A stretch of 64,000 bases of DNA. Source: Scatophagus argus. Taxonomy: Eukaryota; Chordata; Actinopteri; Scatophagidae. Positions 37,201 through 47,800 of this stretch are shown piece by piece. Position 1 is the first letter of the stretch. Each line of letters starts with the position of its first letter. The notes below the pieces were generated by a model. The model was not told where the DNA came from, did no database searches, and saw only the letters and a list, made by a program, of their open reading frames with translations. Where the stretch lies: assembly GCF_020382885.2 (NCBI RefSeq), contig NC_058511.1:18466504-18530503 (forward strand), in the 5' to 3' direction. Both the position numbers and the translations under genes were made by a program.

Positions 37201-40200
37201 CCACCTCAGTCTCCTTTAAGGATTGATCAGATTACCACAATTTATAAAAATGCAATGTTGTGAAGACACAGCTATCTGTTCACAGGACATTCTTATCAGC
37301 CAGCTGTCACTTTGTTAGTTGAGAATCCAGTCTACAGTGTAGTTCATACACTTAACTAATAAACCAGAGAATTGTTTTGGCTCAGAACATTTCTGTAGCA
37401 CATCTACACATATCCTGTTGAACAGTCTGCCCACAAGTGTTGCTGTACACAGCAGTAATAGCAGTTACCTTATGGGTCCTGTCTGATCTCGATGTCAGGG
37501 ATGCAGCGGGACACTTGAAAGCTTTCCTCTAGAACAACTCAGTGTTTTTGTTTGCGATAGAGTCGGCATCACAAGGAATCTAATAATGGACTAAAAACAA
37601 AGCAAAGTTTGCATCAGTTGATTATCACAACTTTTTTTCTTTAACAGCATGTTGTTATTGATGTAAACTATTTATTATCTTTAGATAAAGAAGTAATACA
37701 ATTAACAATAGCAAAAAAAAACCCCAAAAAAACAAAAATCCTGAATGTGTATAGAACTCTGTGAATCCGGTCAGATCTGAGTCATTTTGTGGTTTGAAGT
37801 CAGCAGTCCATCAGATGAGTGGTGGTGAGGACACTCAATGCACATCTCTGTCTTAATCCTCACCTAGTGCTTCAGCAGGGCTCAGAACAATGGACAGCTG
37901 GCTCCCAGAGATGGGCGGGCTGCGACGGAGAGGCGCCAGTTCTGCCAGTGGCCCTGCAAGTGTAGGGAAAGACCTTACTGCGCCCCGGGGGTGAGCTCCG
38001 TTCTGGACGGGTGCGGCTGCTGCAAGAGCTGCGCCAGGCAGATCGGAGAGCCGTGCAATGAGAGGGACATCTGTGACCCACACAAGGGCATGTACTGCGA
38101 CTTCTCAGCCGACCAGCCGAGATACGAGGTCGGAGCGTGTGCATGTGAGTGGCTCTTATCTTTTCTTGAATTAGACATGACAGGGAAGGTGAATTCCATC
38201 AGTGTCTGTTTCAAACTAAATCCCTGACTTTCTTACAGCTTGGGCAGTAGTCGTGTAGTAGTGTACTACTACACTACTAGTGTAGTAGTAGTGTGTTGCA
38301 AACTGTTGCCAGGTGTTCAAAGTTTCAAATTCTGGTACTGCAACAACCTTCATTTCAAGTCTATGTTCTTCAAGCTTACACACCACAGGGACGCTTTACT
38401 GGGCGTTGAAGCAAGAGCTCGACAAAAAATAACAGTCATGTATATTACATAAAATTTACATAACATTTCTTTGGTGAGGAGATTAAAGCCAGATTTCACT
38501 GAAATCTCTCATTCCAATCCAATCTGTCAGATGAAGGCTGGTGAGGACCTCTGTGGATCTCTGTCCTTGAACTATGCTGCTCTTAATGGACTAAATCAAA
38601 CTGAATGTTGCTCTGAATCCACATGGCAAATACGGTATTACCTTTGTGTCACGATTCTGAATATTTACTATTCCATCCAAAATAAGAAAATAACAATGCT
38701 GTGATATCTAGAGGATGATGATTGATGCAGCTTTTTTGATTTTTATTGTGTCCGGGAAAATAATTGTGTGATAATTTTATTGGATCAGTCCAAAACGTTT
38801 TTATGTAAAAATCTTGGGCCGACTTGATTCGGAGTAACATCATTAAGAGCGGTGCATTGCTTGCATTACAACTGTCAAAACTACTCAATTGATTAGTGGA
38901 TCAGAAGAATATTAGCTGTCAATTATTTAGCTATTCTGTGGAGTCAATTTTTAAGTAAACTGTCAAACGGTTCAAATTTCTTAAATGTAAGGATTTGCTG
39001 CTTTTCTTTGTCATTGCTGACTGGAAATGAAGAGTCTTTGGATTCTGGACTGTTGAAGCAATTTGAAGCAATTTTTTTTCTTTTTACATCAAATGGCTTT
39101 TTAGAGACTGAAAACTAATTGCCTGATTCTGAAAACAGCAAGCAGGTTATTTGAGAAAGAAAATAAACATTCATAGCAATGATAATCAGAGTCCTGACAT
39201 GTTTCCCTCTCTCTTTCAGACATGATGGCAGTGGGCTGTGATCTGAATGGAGTCCACTATGAGAACGGAGAAGCTTTCCAGCCCAGCCCCCTCTATAAAT
39301 GCACATGCATTGCTGGATCCATTGGCTGTACCCCTGCTTTCATCCAGAAGCCTGCTGGACTCTTAGGCCCTGCCCCGCTGATGAGCAACACGCCAGCCGG
39401 CCTTCGCAGCCCAAACAAGCACCAGCAGGACACGACCTACATGTCAGGTACGTGTTTAGAAATTTGCCTGTGTAGAAAGGCTAGACTGTCTAGTCTGAAA
39501 TGCTGGCTGCTCTCCAAGCTTGCTGGAAGGGAAGAGGAGTGGGCATTTCATTACTGTGGCAGCGGGAGCAGAGGGAGGAGTGGGGTGTGGCTGGCTGCGG
39601 TTAGACCGCCTCAAAGAGGAAAACAGGAAGATGGATGGTTCCAGTTAGAAACAGGAGGAGGGACAGCTCACTTTTTTTTCTTTTTTTATTAAAAAACACC
39701 AAACATTCAACTCTGATGTGCCAATGAGTTTTTTTGCTTCGCCTGTTATGGAAAATATATTTAGTGAAACACTAACTTAATTTGTCACTGTGGAAAAACA
39801 GATCACATCGTTTTGATTTGAAAAGCAAGAACTGACATGCACACAAGGAAAAAGATAGCAGAAAGTGAATTCTCTTGTGGAGGGTAAGACCAGGACTCTG
39901 GTGTATAATAATAAACGATGCGTACGCATAAAGACCACACATACGCCTGTTGTCACTGGTATTATGATATGATCTAAAAGTACATGCGGTGAGAATGTGC
40001 ACACCTCACATATCCTAAAGTGATCACTGACTGTGTTATTATTTTGGCAGAGTGGAGAGATTTTACAGAAATCTACAGTGGAATCATTACCTCCTTGCTA
40101 ATGATCTTTTCATATGAACCCAAATTGTGGAGCACCTTGTTAAGTCTGTGTCAGAAGCTCTGTCGATTAATCATTGTTCATCCTTCTGCCATCTAATAAT

Positions 40201-41283
40201 GATGACTATGATGACGGTTCACAGGCATGTGTGATGAATCAGTGGTACTGGCACTATAAACAGCCACAGCTGTGGGTAAGGGTTGCGCGTAACAGCAGCT
40301 GTTCTGATGCTGTTCCTCACTGATGAAACACAGCAGAATAAACTGCACTGCGTTTCTTCTTTGCCATTCTTCCCAGGTCTAATGAGAGGTGAAGCGGGCA
40401 CTAGTGTTGATATGCAAACAGGGTGCTATTGCATCCATTTATGTGGAAGTGGAAATGAAGCTTGTGCATGTGTGTCTGTTTCTGCAATGACTGAGATTCA
40501 TAAAACGGAGTCAGGTTTTACGAAAATCTGACGGAAAGAATGGGTATGCACAATTCTGTCTTTGTGCTTGCACAAAGTTTTGTGCATCTGGTTCCAGGTA
40601 TTTGAAGTCTTTTGGTTGCTTCTGATCTGAGCTCTGCTTGCCAGTACAGAGGCACACAGACTAGTTCTTTGTGCAGGGTGTTGTTGACACAGTGCCCTTT
40701 AACTGTAATACTGAAAGCTTACAGGGATCCTCCTTTAGCCTGGAAGAAGAACTGTCTGATCCAGAGCACCCCATGGAGCCCCTGCTCCAAAACCTGTGGC
40801 CTGGGCATCTCTGTGCGAGTCAACAACGACAACAGCAAATGTGAAATGAGGAAGGACCGACGCCTCTGTCTGCTTCGACCGTGTGAGAGGAGTGTGATGA
40901 AGAGTGTTAAGGTAACAACTTAGTGAAATTCTATTCGTGTGTTGACATAGTTTGGTATAATCCAAAAATACACTCTTAAAAATCACTATTCCCTCTCACA
41001 GGTGCCAAAGGGAAAAACCTGCCGGCCTAAATTCCAAGCAAAGAAAGCAGAGAAGCTGTCGCTCTCGGGGTGTACCAGCACCAAGAAGTTCAAGCCCATG
41101 TACTGCGGTGTCTGTACAGACAAGCGCTGCTGTGTCCCCAACAAGTCACGCATGATCAAGGTCAACTTCACATGCCAGGGAGGCTCCAACACACAGTGGA
41201 AGATGCAGTGGATAACATCCTGTGTGTGCCAGAGGAAGTGCAATGATCCAGGTGACATGTTTTCTGACCTGCGGCTGCTCTAA
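31202..41283 (+). CDS. ccn6: CCN family member 6 (WISP3)
   Basis: A secreted matricellular protein; human CCN6 loss causes a cartilage disease. Exons: 31202-31249, 37868-38144, 39220-39447, 40718-40911, 41002-41283; 342 aa against 354 in human, phases consistent. Exon 1 encodes the signal peptide ([16 protein letters not shown]), which joins CFSRAQ as in human LAQ-FCCRVQ. Exon 2 is the IGFBP domain (GCGCCKSC). Exon 3 is the VWC domain, where only four cysteines remain, the known CCN6 peculiarity. Exon 4 is TSP1 ([13 protein letters not shown]) and exon 5 the cystine knot ([10 protein letters not shown], ending CVCQRKC). The exon 2 acceptor is TAG at 37,865-37,867; the later CAG sites break frame or homology. 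The first exon is 6.6 kb away and is the least certain part. It converges on tube1. Confidence 0.92.
32283..32550 (+). repeat. Second plus-strand copy of the (ATGG)n-tailed retroposon
   Basis: Closely similar to 1-275, beginning with the same TTTGCATGTTCTCCCTGTGC and ending in GGATGGATGG. It lies in ccn6 intron 1 in the same orientation as the gene. Like the first copy it is truncated at its 5' side at the same sequence, which suggests a common truncation point or a shorter family. Confidence 0.8.
32551..34967. other. ccn6 intron 1, no further features seen
   Basis: AT-rich intron sequence. A C run of about 14 followed by CA repeats lies at about 32,731-32,751. No exon, RNA gene or transposon relic was recognised on either strand. 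Confidence 0.5.
34968..35052 (+). pseudogene. tRNA-Asp(GTC)-like pseudogene
   Basis: The anticodon loop CTGTCAC (anticodon GTC) is preserved in TATCTCCCCCTGTCAC. The T-arm side reads GAGTTCGAGTCCCCGACAGG, close to the Asp form. The D-arm half is badly decayed and extra bases lie between anticodon stem and T arm. It is followed by a T run (35,054 on), as after Pol III genes. Start is approximate. Confidence 0.5.
35188..35262 (+). pseudogene. tRNA-Asp(GTC)-like pseudogene, second copy
   Basis: TTTAGTGCAGTAG matches the D arm and CTGTCACGCAGAAGACTGGG the anticodon and variable region of tRNA-Asp; the T arm reads GGATTGATTCCCCCGACTGG. The D-loop and anticodon stem are altered by A-rich substitution, and one extra C is in the T stem. 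TTTT follows shortly. It lies about 210 bp after the first Asp-like copy. Confidence 0.6.
35461..35533 (-). tRNA. tRNA-Val(AAC)-like gene, probably a pseudogene
   Basis: The minus strand gives 73 nt with GTTTCTGTAGTGTAGTAGTT, TATCAC, the anticodon loop CTAACAC (anticodon AAC), GCGAAAGGTCCCC and TTCAAAACC, matching eukaryotic tRNA-Val(AAC) throughout. Against the usual sequence, the T stem has two mismatched pairs and the acceptor stem one. Several changes (for example TTCGAAA to TTCAAAA) are C-to-T or G-to-A at CpG. The D loop has lost one of its invariant Gs. A clear Pol III terminator is lacking. I judge it tRNA-derived but probably inactive. Confidence 0.65.
35735..36258. other. GC-rich island with overlapping open frames, unrecognised
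   Basis: In AT-rich intron 1 of ccn6 this half kilobase is unusually GC-rich. It is open for 111 codons on the minus strand (35,735-36,070), 81 codons on the minus strand (35,952-36,197) and 81 codons on the plus strand (36,013-36,258). None shows a domain or family I recognise. Open frames in several phases are expected from high GC alone. It might be an old repeat, a processed-gene fragment or a regulatory island. Confidence 0.35.
36259..37867. other. ccn6 intron 1, distal part
   Basis: AT-rich intron sequence with an A-rich tract at about 37,710-37,738. No exon or mobile element was recognised. The pyrimidine-rich end at about 37,846-37,867 is the acceptor of ccn6 exon 2. Confidence 0.5.
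38252..38295 (+). repeat. TAG/CTA triplet hairpin
   Basis: A run of GTAGTAGT, ACTACTAC and again GTAGTAGTAG blocks can fold back on itself as two overlapping hairpins. It lies about 110 bp into ccn6 intron 2. It is probably a decayed triplet microsatellite. Confidence 0.7.
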
Positions 41284-41508
41284 CAGATCCATCCAGAGAC
41301 ACGGTCACAGGAGACAAGCCCTGCTGTGGCAGACTACGGAAGGAAACATACGCATACTTTGGCTATTAAGTTGCCGTCAGCAGTGGTGATGTGCCTCAAG
41401 GAATCTCAGAGAAGACTTTAGCTGAAACTAAAACAAACAAACAAAAAAACCTCATTTCATCAGGGAAATGGCTGGCATCATTCAGATAATGATGAAATTA
41501 TTAGTTAC

Positions 41509-41514
41509 AATAAA
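41509..41514 (+). terminator. ccn6: ccn6 poly(A) signal
   Basis: AATAAA lies 226 bp after the ccn6 stop codon, the first canonical signal downstream. It is followed by GT-rich sequence (CTTTGTGAACCTCTGTCC), as at cleavage sites. Confidence 0.6.
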
Positions 41515-41876
41515 GGCCTTTGTGAACCTCTGTCCTCAGGAAATGTATGTGCAATAACAACAAGGAACATGGCCAGTGCAGCGCATTAAAAGCAGAGGTT
41601 GACTCATTCACAGCACCTATTAATATCAATGGTCAGGGATCTCAGAAAAGGCAAATTAGCTCACACTATGGCTTGAGCTGAACTGTTCCACTGTCATTAC
41701 ATGTTGTTCCTGCTTATTTCTCCACACAGGGAAAACATTTAATCAGGTTATAAATTAGACAATATTGATATATAACTTATAAACGTATATACAAAAGACT
41801 TGGTTGTGTGAAATCATTTTTTTTTTTTGAAAAAGACTGCTATACATGCGAAGCAGCCGCACAACAGAGCAGAACC

Positions 41877-44800
41877 TCATCTGGCCATGCTGAGTCTGGG
41901 GGCGTCAGGCATGAGTCTCCCCTTGGTGAAATCCAGATGGTGGTACTCTTCAATCAGTGAGCTGAGAGAGCTGACGGCGTCTGAGAAGAAGCTCTGCTCC
42001 ATCCCTTCCACATGCAGGTAGTGGTGTAAGTGGGCCTTCACAGACACAGAGAAAGGTATTTTACAAACTGATGTGCACTCCTCTTTCTCGCTCTTAAAAG
42101 AAAGCATGCAGCAGTACATACGGAAAATTAAAAAAAAAAAGGGATGTCCCGCCATCAAGAGATTGGGATTAACGATTTCTCGTCGCCAGTCACTGGATAG
42201 CGAGCTCAGTGAAAAGCCGACCAGTGACTGCTCAGTTGTCCCTTTTTCAGCTTTCTGTTTTATTAAGTTTTTAGATTCTCCCTAGATATTGTGTTGCCAA
42301 TAACAGAGAGGAGAGGCTGTTCACAGATGGCCTACAGTGAGGCGTGTCCTGGTGCATTGTTTTGCTTTTGAGGCCGGAGAAAACAACTGCGTCACTGACC
42401 AGTAAAGACCTAGTCAAAGGTGCAATGTTTTTGCTGCTATTTAAAGGGCGCATCATTTAGATGGCAAGATCAGTTTACTAAATTTGACTGAGGGAACGGA
42501 ATTAAACGTTTAGCTTCTGAAATAAAGATTTTTAGACAGCTCTAACGAAGCTCAGAATTTATCCAGAGGACAGTTGGCTGACTCCAAACAGTTTCACTGT
42601 ATGGACCTGAACTATGTGTGATCTTTTGGATGTGTAGAAGAACACGGGATATTAATTAACATTAGATCCTGACTGATCCTGTCAGCGTGTTGGGACATTT
42701 AAATAATCACTGATGTTAAGCTGCTGTGCCACATGCATACAGTGTTTCTCTTAATTGGAAGATGACCTTATTGTTTCTGCTGCAAGTAATGTAGTTAATC
42801 AAATCATTTTTATGACCCAGCCCGCCTGATTTGCACGTCAGTATGACACACAGCAGCCTCTGTGATGGGACAGAGGATCATGAGATGATGGAGGCAGAGG
42901 GGCCATCACCCAGGAACAACATGCCTGTCCTTCAATAACAAAGAAAGAGGAAATGCTCATATTTGGACAAGGTGATAGATTCCTTGATAAGTGACAGATT
43001 CCATTGCCGAACCTTCTGATGGGCTAAAGACTGCAGAATTTCTTAAGATGCACCTTTTTCCTGTAAAGCTTGGTAAAGCGGTCTCTCAGCTCCATGAATG
43101 TGGGCTTCACGCAGGTGTTGTTGGCCAGGGCTAACAGGGAGTGGGAGTGACCTACAGGAGGCACTGAACACAGGCCCGTCTTCCAGCCTTCCTGGTTCCA
43201 CGAGACAAAAGGCAGTGAGGGCCTCAGTCTAGAGCAGGAAGAACATTACATATCAAATGCAAGAATGGAGATTCAAAGGATTTATATTTCACTTATGGAA
43301 TAATCTACAACATTGAGGCCAAACATGCTGAGGCCAGTATAAAAATGGTACTGCAAAGTAACGGCTCTCAGCTGATAGAAGTTATTTTCGTGACTGATTT
43401 ATCTTCTGGTGATAATTTCTTTCATTAAGCCAAGACATAATTAGATAGAGACACTGTCACACATCTTTTTGTTTTGTGTCTGTACTTTTTTTGGTGGGGT
43501 GGGGTCCCTGCATATTACACTCTTCATAAAATAATAAATGAAATAATAAACTAAAAAATATCCACCAGTTTCTGACATTCCAAGGTGAGGTCTTCAGTTA
43601 CTCATTTGAGCAGCTGAAAAGAAACACAGACAACAGCAAAATATGCAGCAGTCCATCCGTTGGTTAAGCTTCCTTGGTAGGCAATACTACAGGGCTCTTC
43701 CTCCTCTTTTGCACCATGGTCACACATAAGTATCTGCTCTCACAGCAGCTTCTGTTTCTCTTGACATCACCACATATGAAAACAAAGTCTGCAGGGAGTG
43801 CTGAGGGGGCGGAGCAGTGGAGAAGCGGGTGTTTACAGAGTCATGAAGCCTTGCTGTCGGTGCTGAATGGTAGTACTATTTGGGCAAAATGAGTATGAAG
43901 GTCATCTATGGGCCTAATCGTGGTGGGCGTACAGACACGTTGGCTGTTTTGTTGGTGCAGAATGAATGGGAGGGTGGTGCTCTGACCTCTCGATGTTCCT
44001 GCGGAGGTCAGACACCTGCACGTTGCCTCTGACCATGAGGGCGCAGGCCAGGTATAGGCTGTGTTTCGGGTCGGCTTGGATTAGCTGGTGGTCTTTACTG
44101 AAGGCATCGGTGAACATCTGATCCAGTCTGGAGGATGCAGTTAGAAAAGAAAAAAAACCCCACAAAACAAAGCTTAGTGCATCTTAGAAAATAACAGCCT
44201 CTGGTGTTTGTTTCAGCAGTCCATTTACATCTTTACTGGCTATAGTTAAGTAAGCCGAGTTAGACTGAGGGCCAATGTGTGAGAAAGAAGAACTTTTGTA
44301 GCTTTATTTATCCAGGCATGTTTTGCTGAGCCAGCGAGATATTTTTAAGCAACACCCCGCTCTGCATTCATAAAGTCACATATATTCAACTCTGGGAGCT
44401 GCTCAGTACAACCACAACTCTTTCAGACCAATGAGCACCTCCTCTGGAGCACATGAGGCCTATATGGCTCACACAAGGCCACTTTCATGGCGGTTGTTGT
44501 TGGGGAAAAGTTGGGAGGCAGATCAAATGGTGCTTTTCCTGTCACAAGCTTGCAGCATAAACGTCCGGTCGCCACCCTCCCCATGCGAGTAAATGAAAGC
44601 CGGCTTTGTGGTGCCTCTTGATTTAACGGTGGGACTGATCAGTCCAGAAGTTAATAATCATGTATATTAACAAGCAGATAGAAAAGTGGAGCTCTTCTCT
44701 GGAGCCCCAGACAAGGAAAATGCCCATGTTTTCAAATAAAAATTTGATTTCATCATATAAAATTTGTCATGAGACATATTCATATTATAAAATGCTGTTA

Positions 44801-47800
44801 ACTAAATCAACAATCCTTAATCAATAAAGCAACAAGCCCGACCTGCGATACATTAAGTTCCACATGACCAGTGCTATTTCATCATTACGGTTCAAGTACC
44901 AGCGTGACGAAATACAACCCACTTTCAATCAGTGAGGTCATCACTGCAGGGGTTCCCTTCTCATTCATCTTTACAGTCAAGATGAGGCACGTGTTGTGGG
45001 AACGACGGAGTTTAAGCGAGCCCAATATGTGGAGCTCAGCAGCATTCAAAACAACTGTGAGATAAAAATAGCGGCAGAGAGCTGACCTTCTGGTGGGGAC
45101 GCTGATATCTGCCAGTGTGTAGAGAGGAGTGAGGCTGGGCACCAGATAATGTAAACGAGGGTAGGGCACCAGGTTCATGGCAATCTCATTCAGATCCATG
45201 TTGAGAGATCCTTCAAACCGTGCTGAGCTGCGACAAAGGAAACTTACAGTTAGAGGCATGGGAAAAACTGCTGGAGGTCACACTGATTTTGTCATGAGCC
45301 ACTCACTGAATAACAACTGTATAACGTATGTCTATGTCTGTCTGTCTGTCTGTCTCTCTATGATCATAGACCTACTTAAAGCCAATGCTAACATTACCCA
45401 CCAACAGCTGAATGCGAGTAGTGGTTAACCATTGCAGCAGAGCCCAGCTGTCAGGTGATTTTCACTATGTTCAAACCCAACAAAAAAAAAAACTGCGATG
45501 CAGGCAGGCTGACATGTCATTTTATTAACAATTTCTTCATGGTCTGTAGCCATTTTCTCATTCCACCCTGTTACATTTAATTTAATGAGTTTAATTGAAA
45601 CTATCAAACATTCCATCAAAAAGGATGCAAAAAGGTACATATTGCTATTGTTTCAATGGCCAGGCTTAACCAGCCCCTTTCCCAAAGCATACAGGAGTCT
45701 GCTGTATGTGAGCAAACAGTGGTACAATACCTGGTAATATTGAGCAGCAGGTTAGCCACAATGTTATTCATGGCATCAAAGGGCTTCTCTGCCCTGCTGA
45801 GCCCACCCTGCCCAGAAATGATGGTGCTGTCTCTCTTGATCACCGACCCTGGCTTTCCACCGTGAGACATACATTTAATCTTGTTCACAATGTCGCCCAG
45901 TGACTTGAGGAGGAGAAGTGAGGGAGAACAAAAACTCATTAAAGCTCATTTCAATTTGGGCATGCTGCAAAGATATTTGCAGAGATGGGGAGAGCCTGGG
46001 GACTTTTACAGCGTACAAACCTGGTTTTCAACAGGCAGGACACAGTCAGCGTGCTCTGTGAGCTCCCTCATTGCCAGCACACTGTTGTAGGGAGACGTGA
46101 CGACATCATCCTCCGCAGATGGATATATGGCGGTGACGATTCGACACACCTCAGGGAACTCTTCCTCCAGCAGGCTCAGCACTCTGGTCCCCAGGCCAGA
46201 GCCCGTACCTCAAATTCAAGATCAGCACATTTAGTTTCTGGTGTAAGCTGACGTTTTTTAAGGTCATGCAAGCCTGGCTTACATATGCAGAGTAGAATAC
46301 TGCAGTAGCCTGATTTTGTCAGCTAAATTTCCCAGACATAAACCTTGTTTCTCAGGCATGTATAGATATAAGGCAGGTATTTTGAAAACTGATACATATT
46401 TGTGCTGTCTTTGTGCCTTACCTCCTCCCATAGAATGAATGAGAAAGAAGCACTGCAGACAGTCACAGTGCTCTGCTGCCTTCCTCAGTTTATCGACTAT
46501 CTGCTCCCTGTAGGCTGAACCGTACGTCATGTGTCCGACCGCCCTGGACAAAAAGCAGCACATCACTGTATATTAGGGCTTACATTTAGAAACTAAGATA
46601 TTATATAGACAAAACAGCTAAGAAATTTATAGACAAAACAGTTATTAATTAATCAGTGGATTAATTAATAATGAAATAATTATTAGTTGTAGCCATACAA
46701 AATATACAACAATAAGAATTTAAAAATTAGCTTTCTCTGCATATGAACTTAAGAAGCTGAACAAGGACTTTGCACAGCTCTAACAAAACTTTGACAGAAT
46801 ACACATCTCTGTCTCACGTGAACTTCTTTTTAATATGTTGAAAAATCCTCTCCCAGTATCTGATAACAGCAAGCATGTCATTGCAAAGCTGATTCTTCCC
46901 ACAATGGCTGTCAGCCTAAAGCCTATAGAGGGAATATTCACAGCAGTTCTGCCAACAAGCACAACCGACCTTTCAATCGTACTACACTATGTACGCCTGA
47001 GAAAGAGCAAAGTGGGGGAAAAACGACAAACAAGTTTCTTTGTTGGGTATTTGAATGTGTGTGGCTCAGTAAGATTGCAGGTTTTAATATTAAAATACAA
47101 TATACAGACAAAAGTATTTGGACACACATCTTTTTATTATTGAATTCAGGTGTGGGATGGGGCTGTTTTTCAGGGGTGGGCTTGGCCTCTTACTTCCAGT
47201 GAAGGGAAATCTTAAAGCTTCAGCATAGCAAGACATTTTGGACAATGCTATGCTTGCAACTTTGTGGCAACAGTTTGGGGAAGGTCCTTTTCTATTCCAG
47301 CATGACTGTGCCCCAAGTCCATAAAGACATGGTTGGATGAGTTTGGTGTGGAAGAACTTGACTGGCCAACACAGAGCCCTGACCTCAACCCCATCCAACA
47401 CCTTTGGGATGAACTGGAACAGAGACTGTGAGCCAGGCCCTTCCGTCCAATATCTGAAGGCACAAATGCTCTACTCCATGAATGGGCAAAAAATTCCCAG
47501 AGAAACACTTGTGAAAAGCCTTCCCAGAAGAGTGGAAGCTGTTACAGCTACAAAGCTGTCTGTGTGTTTAGAATGCAACGTCAGTAAAGTCTCTGTTGAC
47601 GTAATGGTCAGGTGGCCAAATACTTTGTCTATATAGTGAATTATTTAGGACTTTCAAAAAACACTCTGCCAATCCAATTTCCCTGAACATCACGCTCTGT
47701 ATGATGTAATGGAACGTGTGGATGACTGTAAACAAGACATGTTAAAACTGATGACTGCTGTCAGCCATGTGTGCTCGTGAGCCGATGTCCTGTGGCTAGT

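Noticed and set aside
37872-38214. Minus-strand frames of 76-90 codons over ccn6 exon 2
   Set aside because: They are shadows of the cysteine-rich IGFBP exon on the plus strand.
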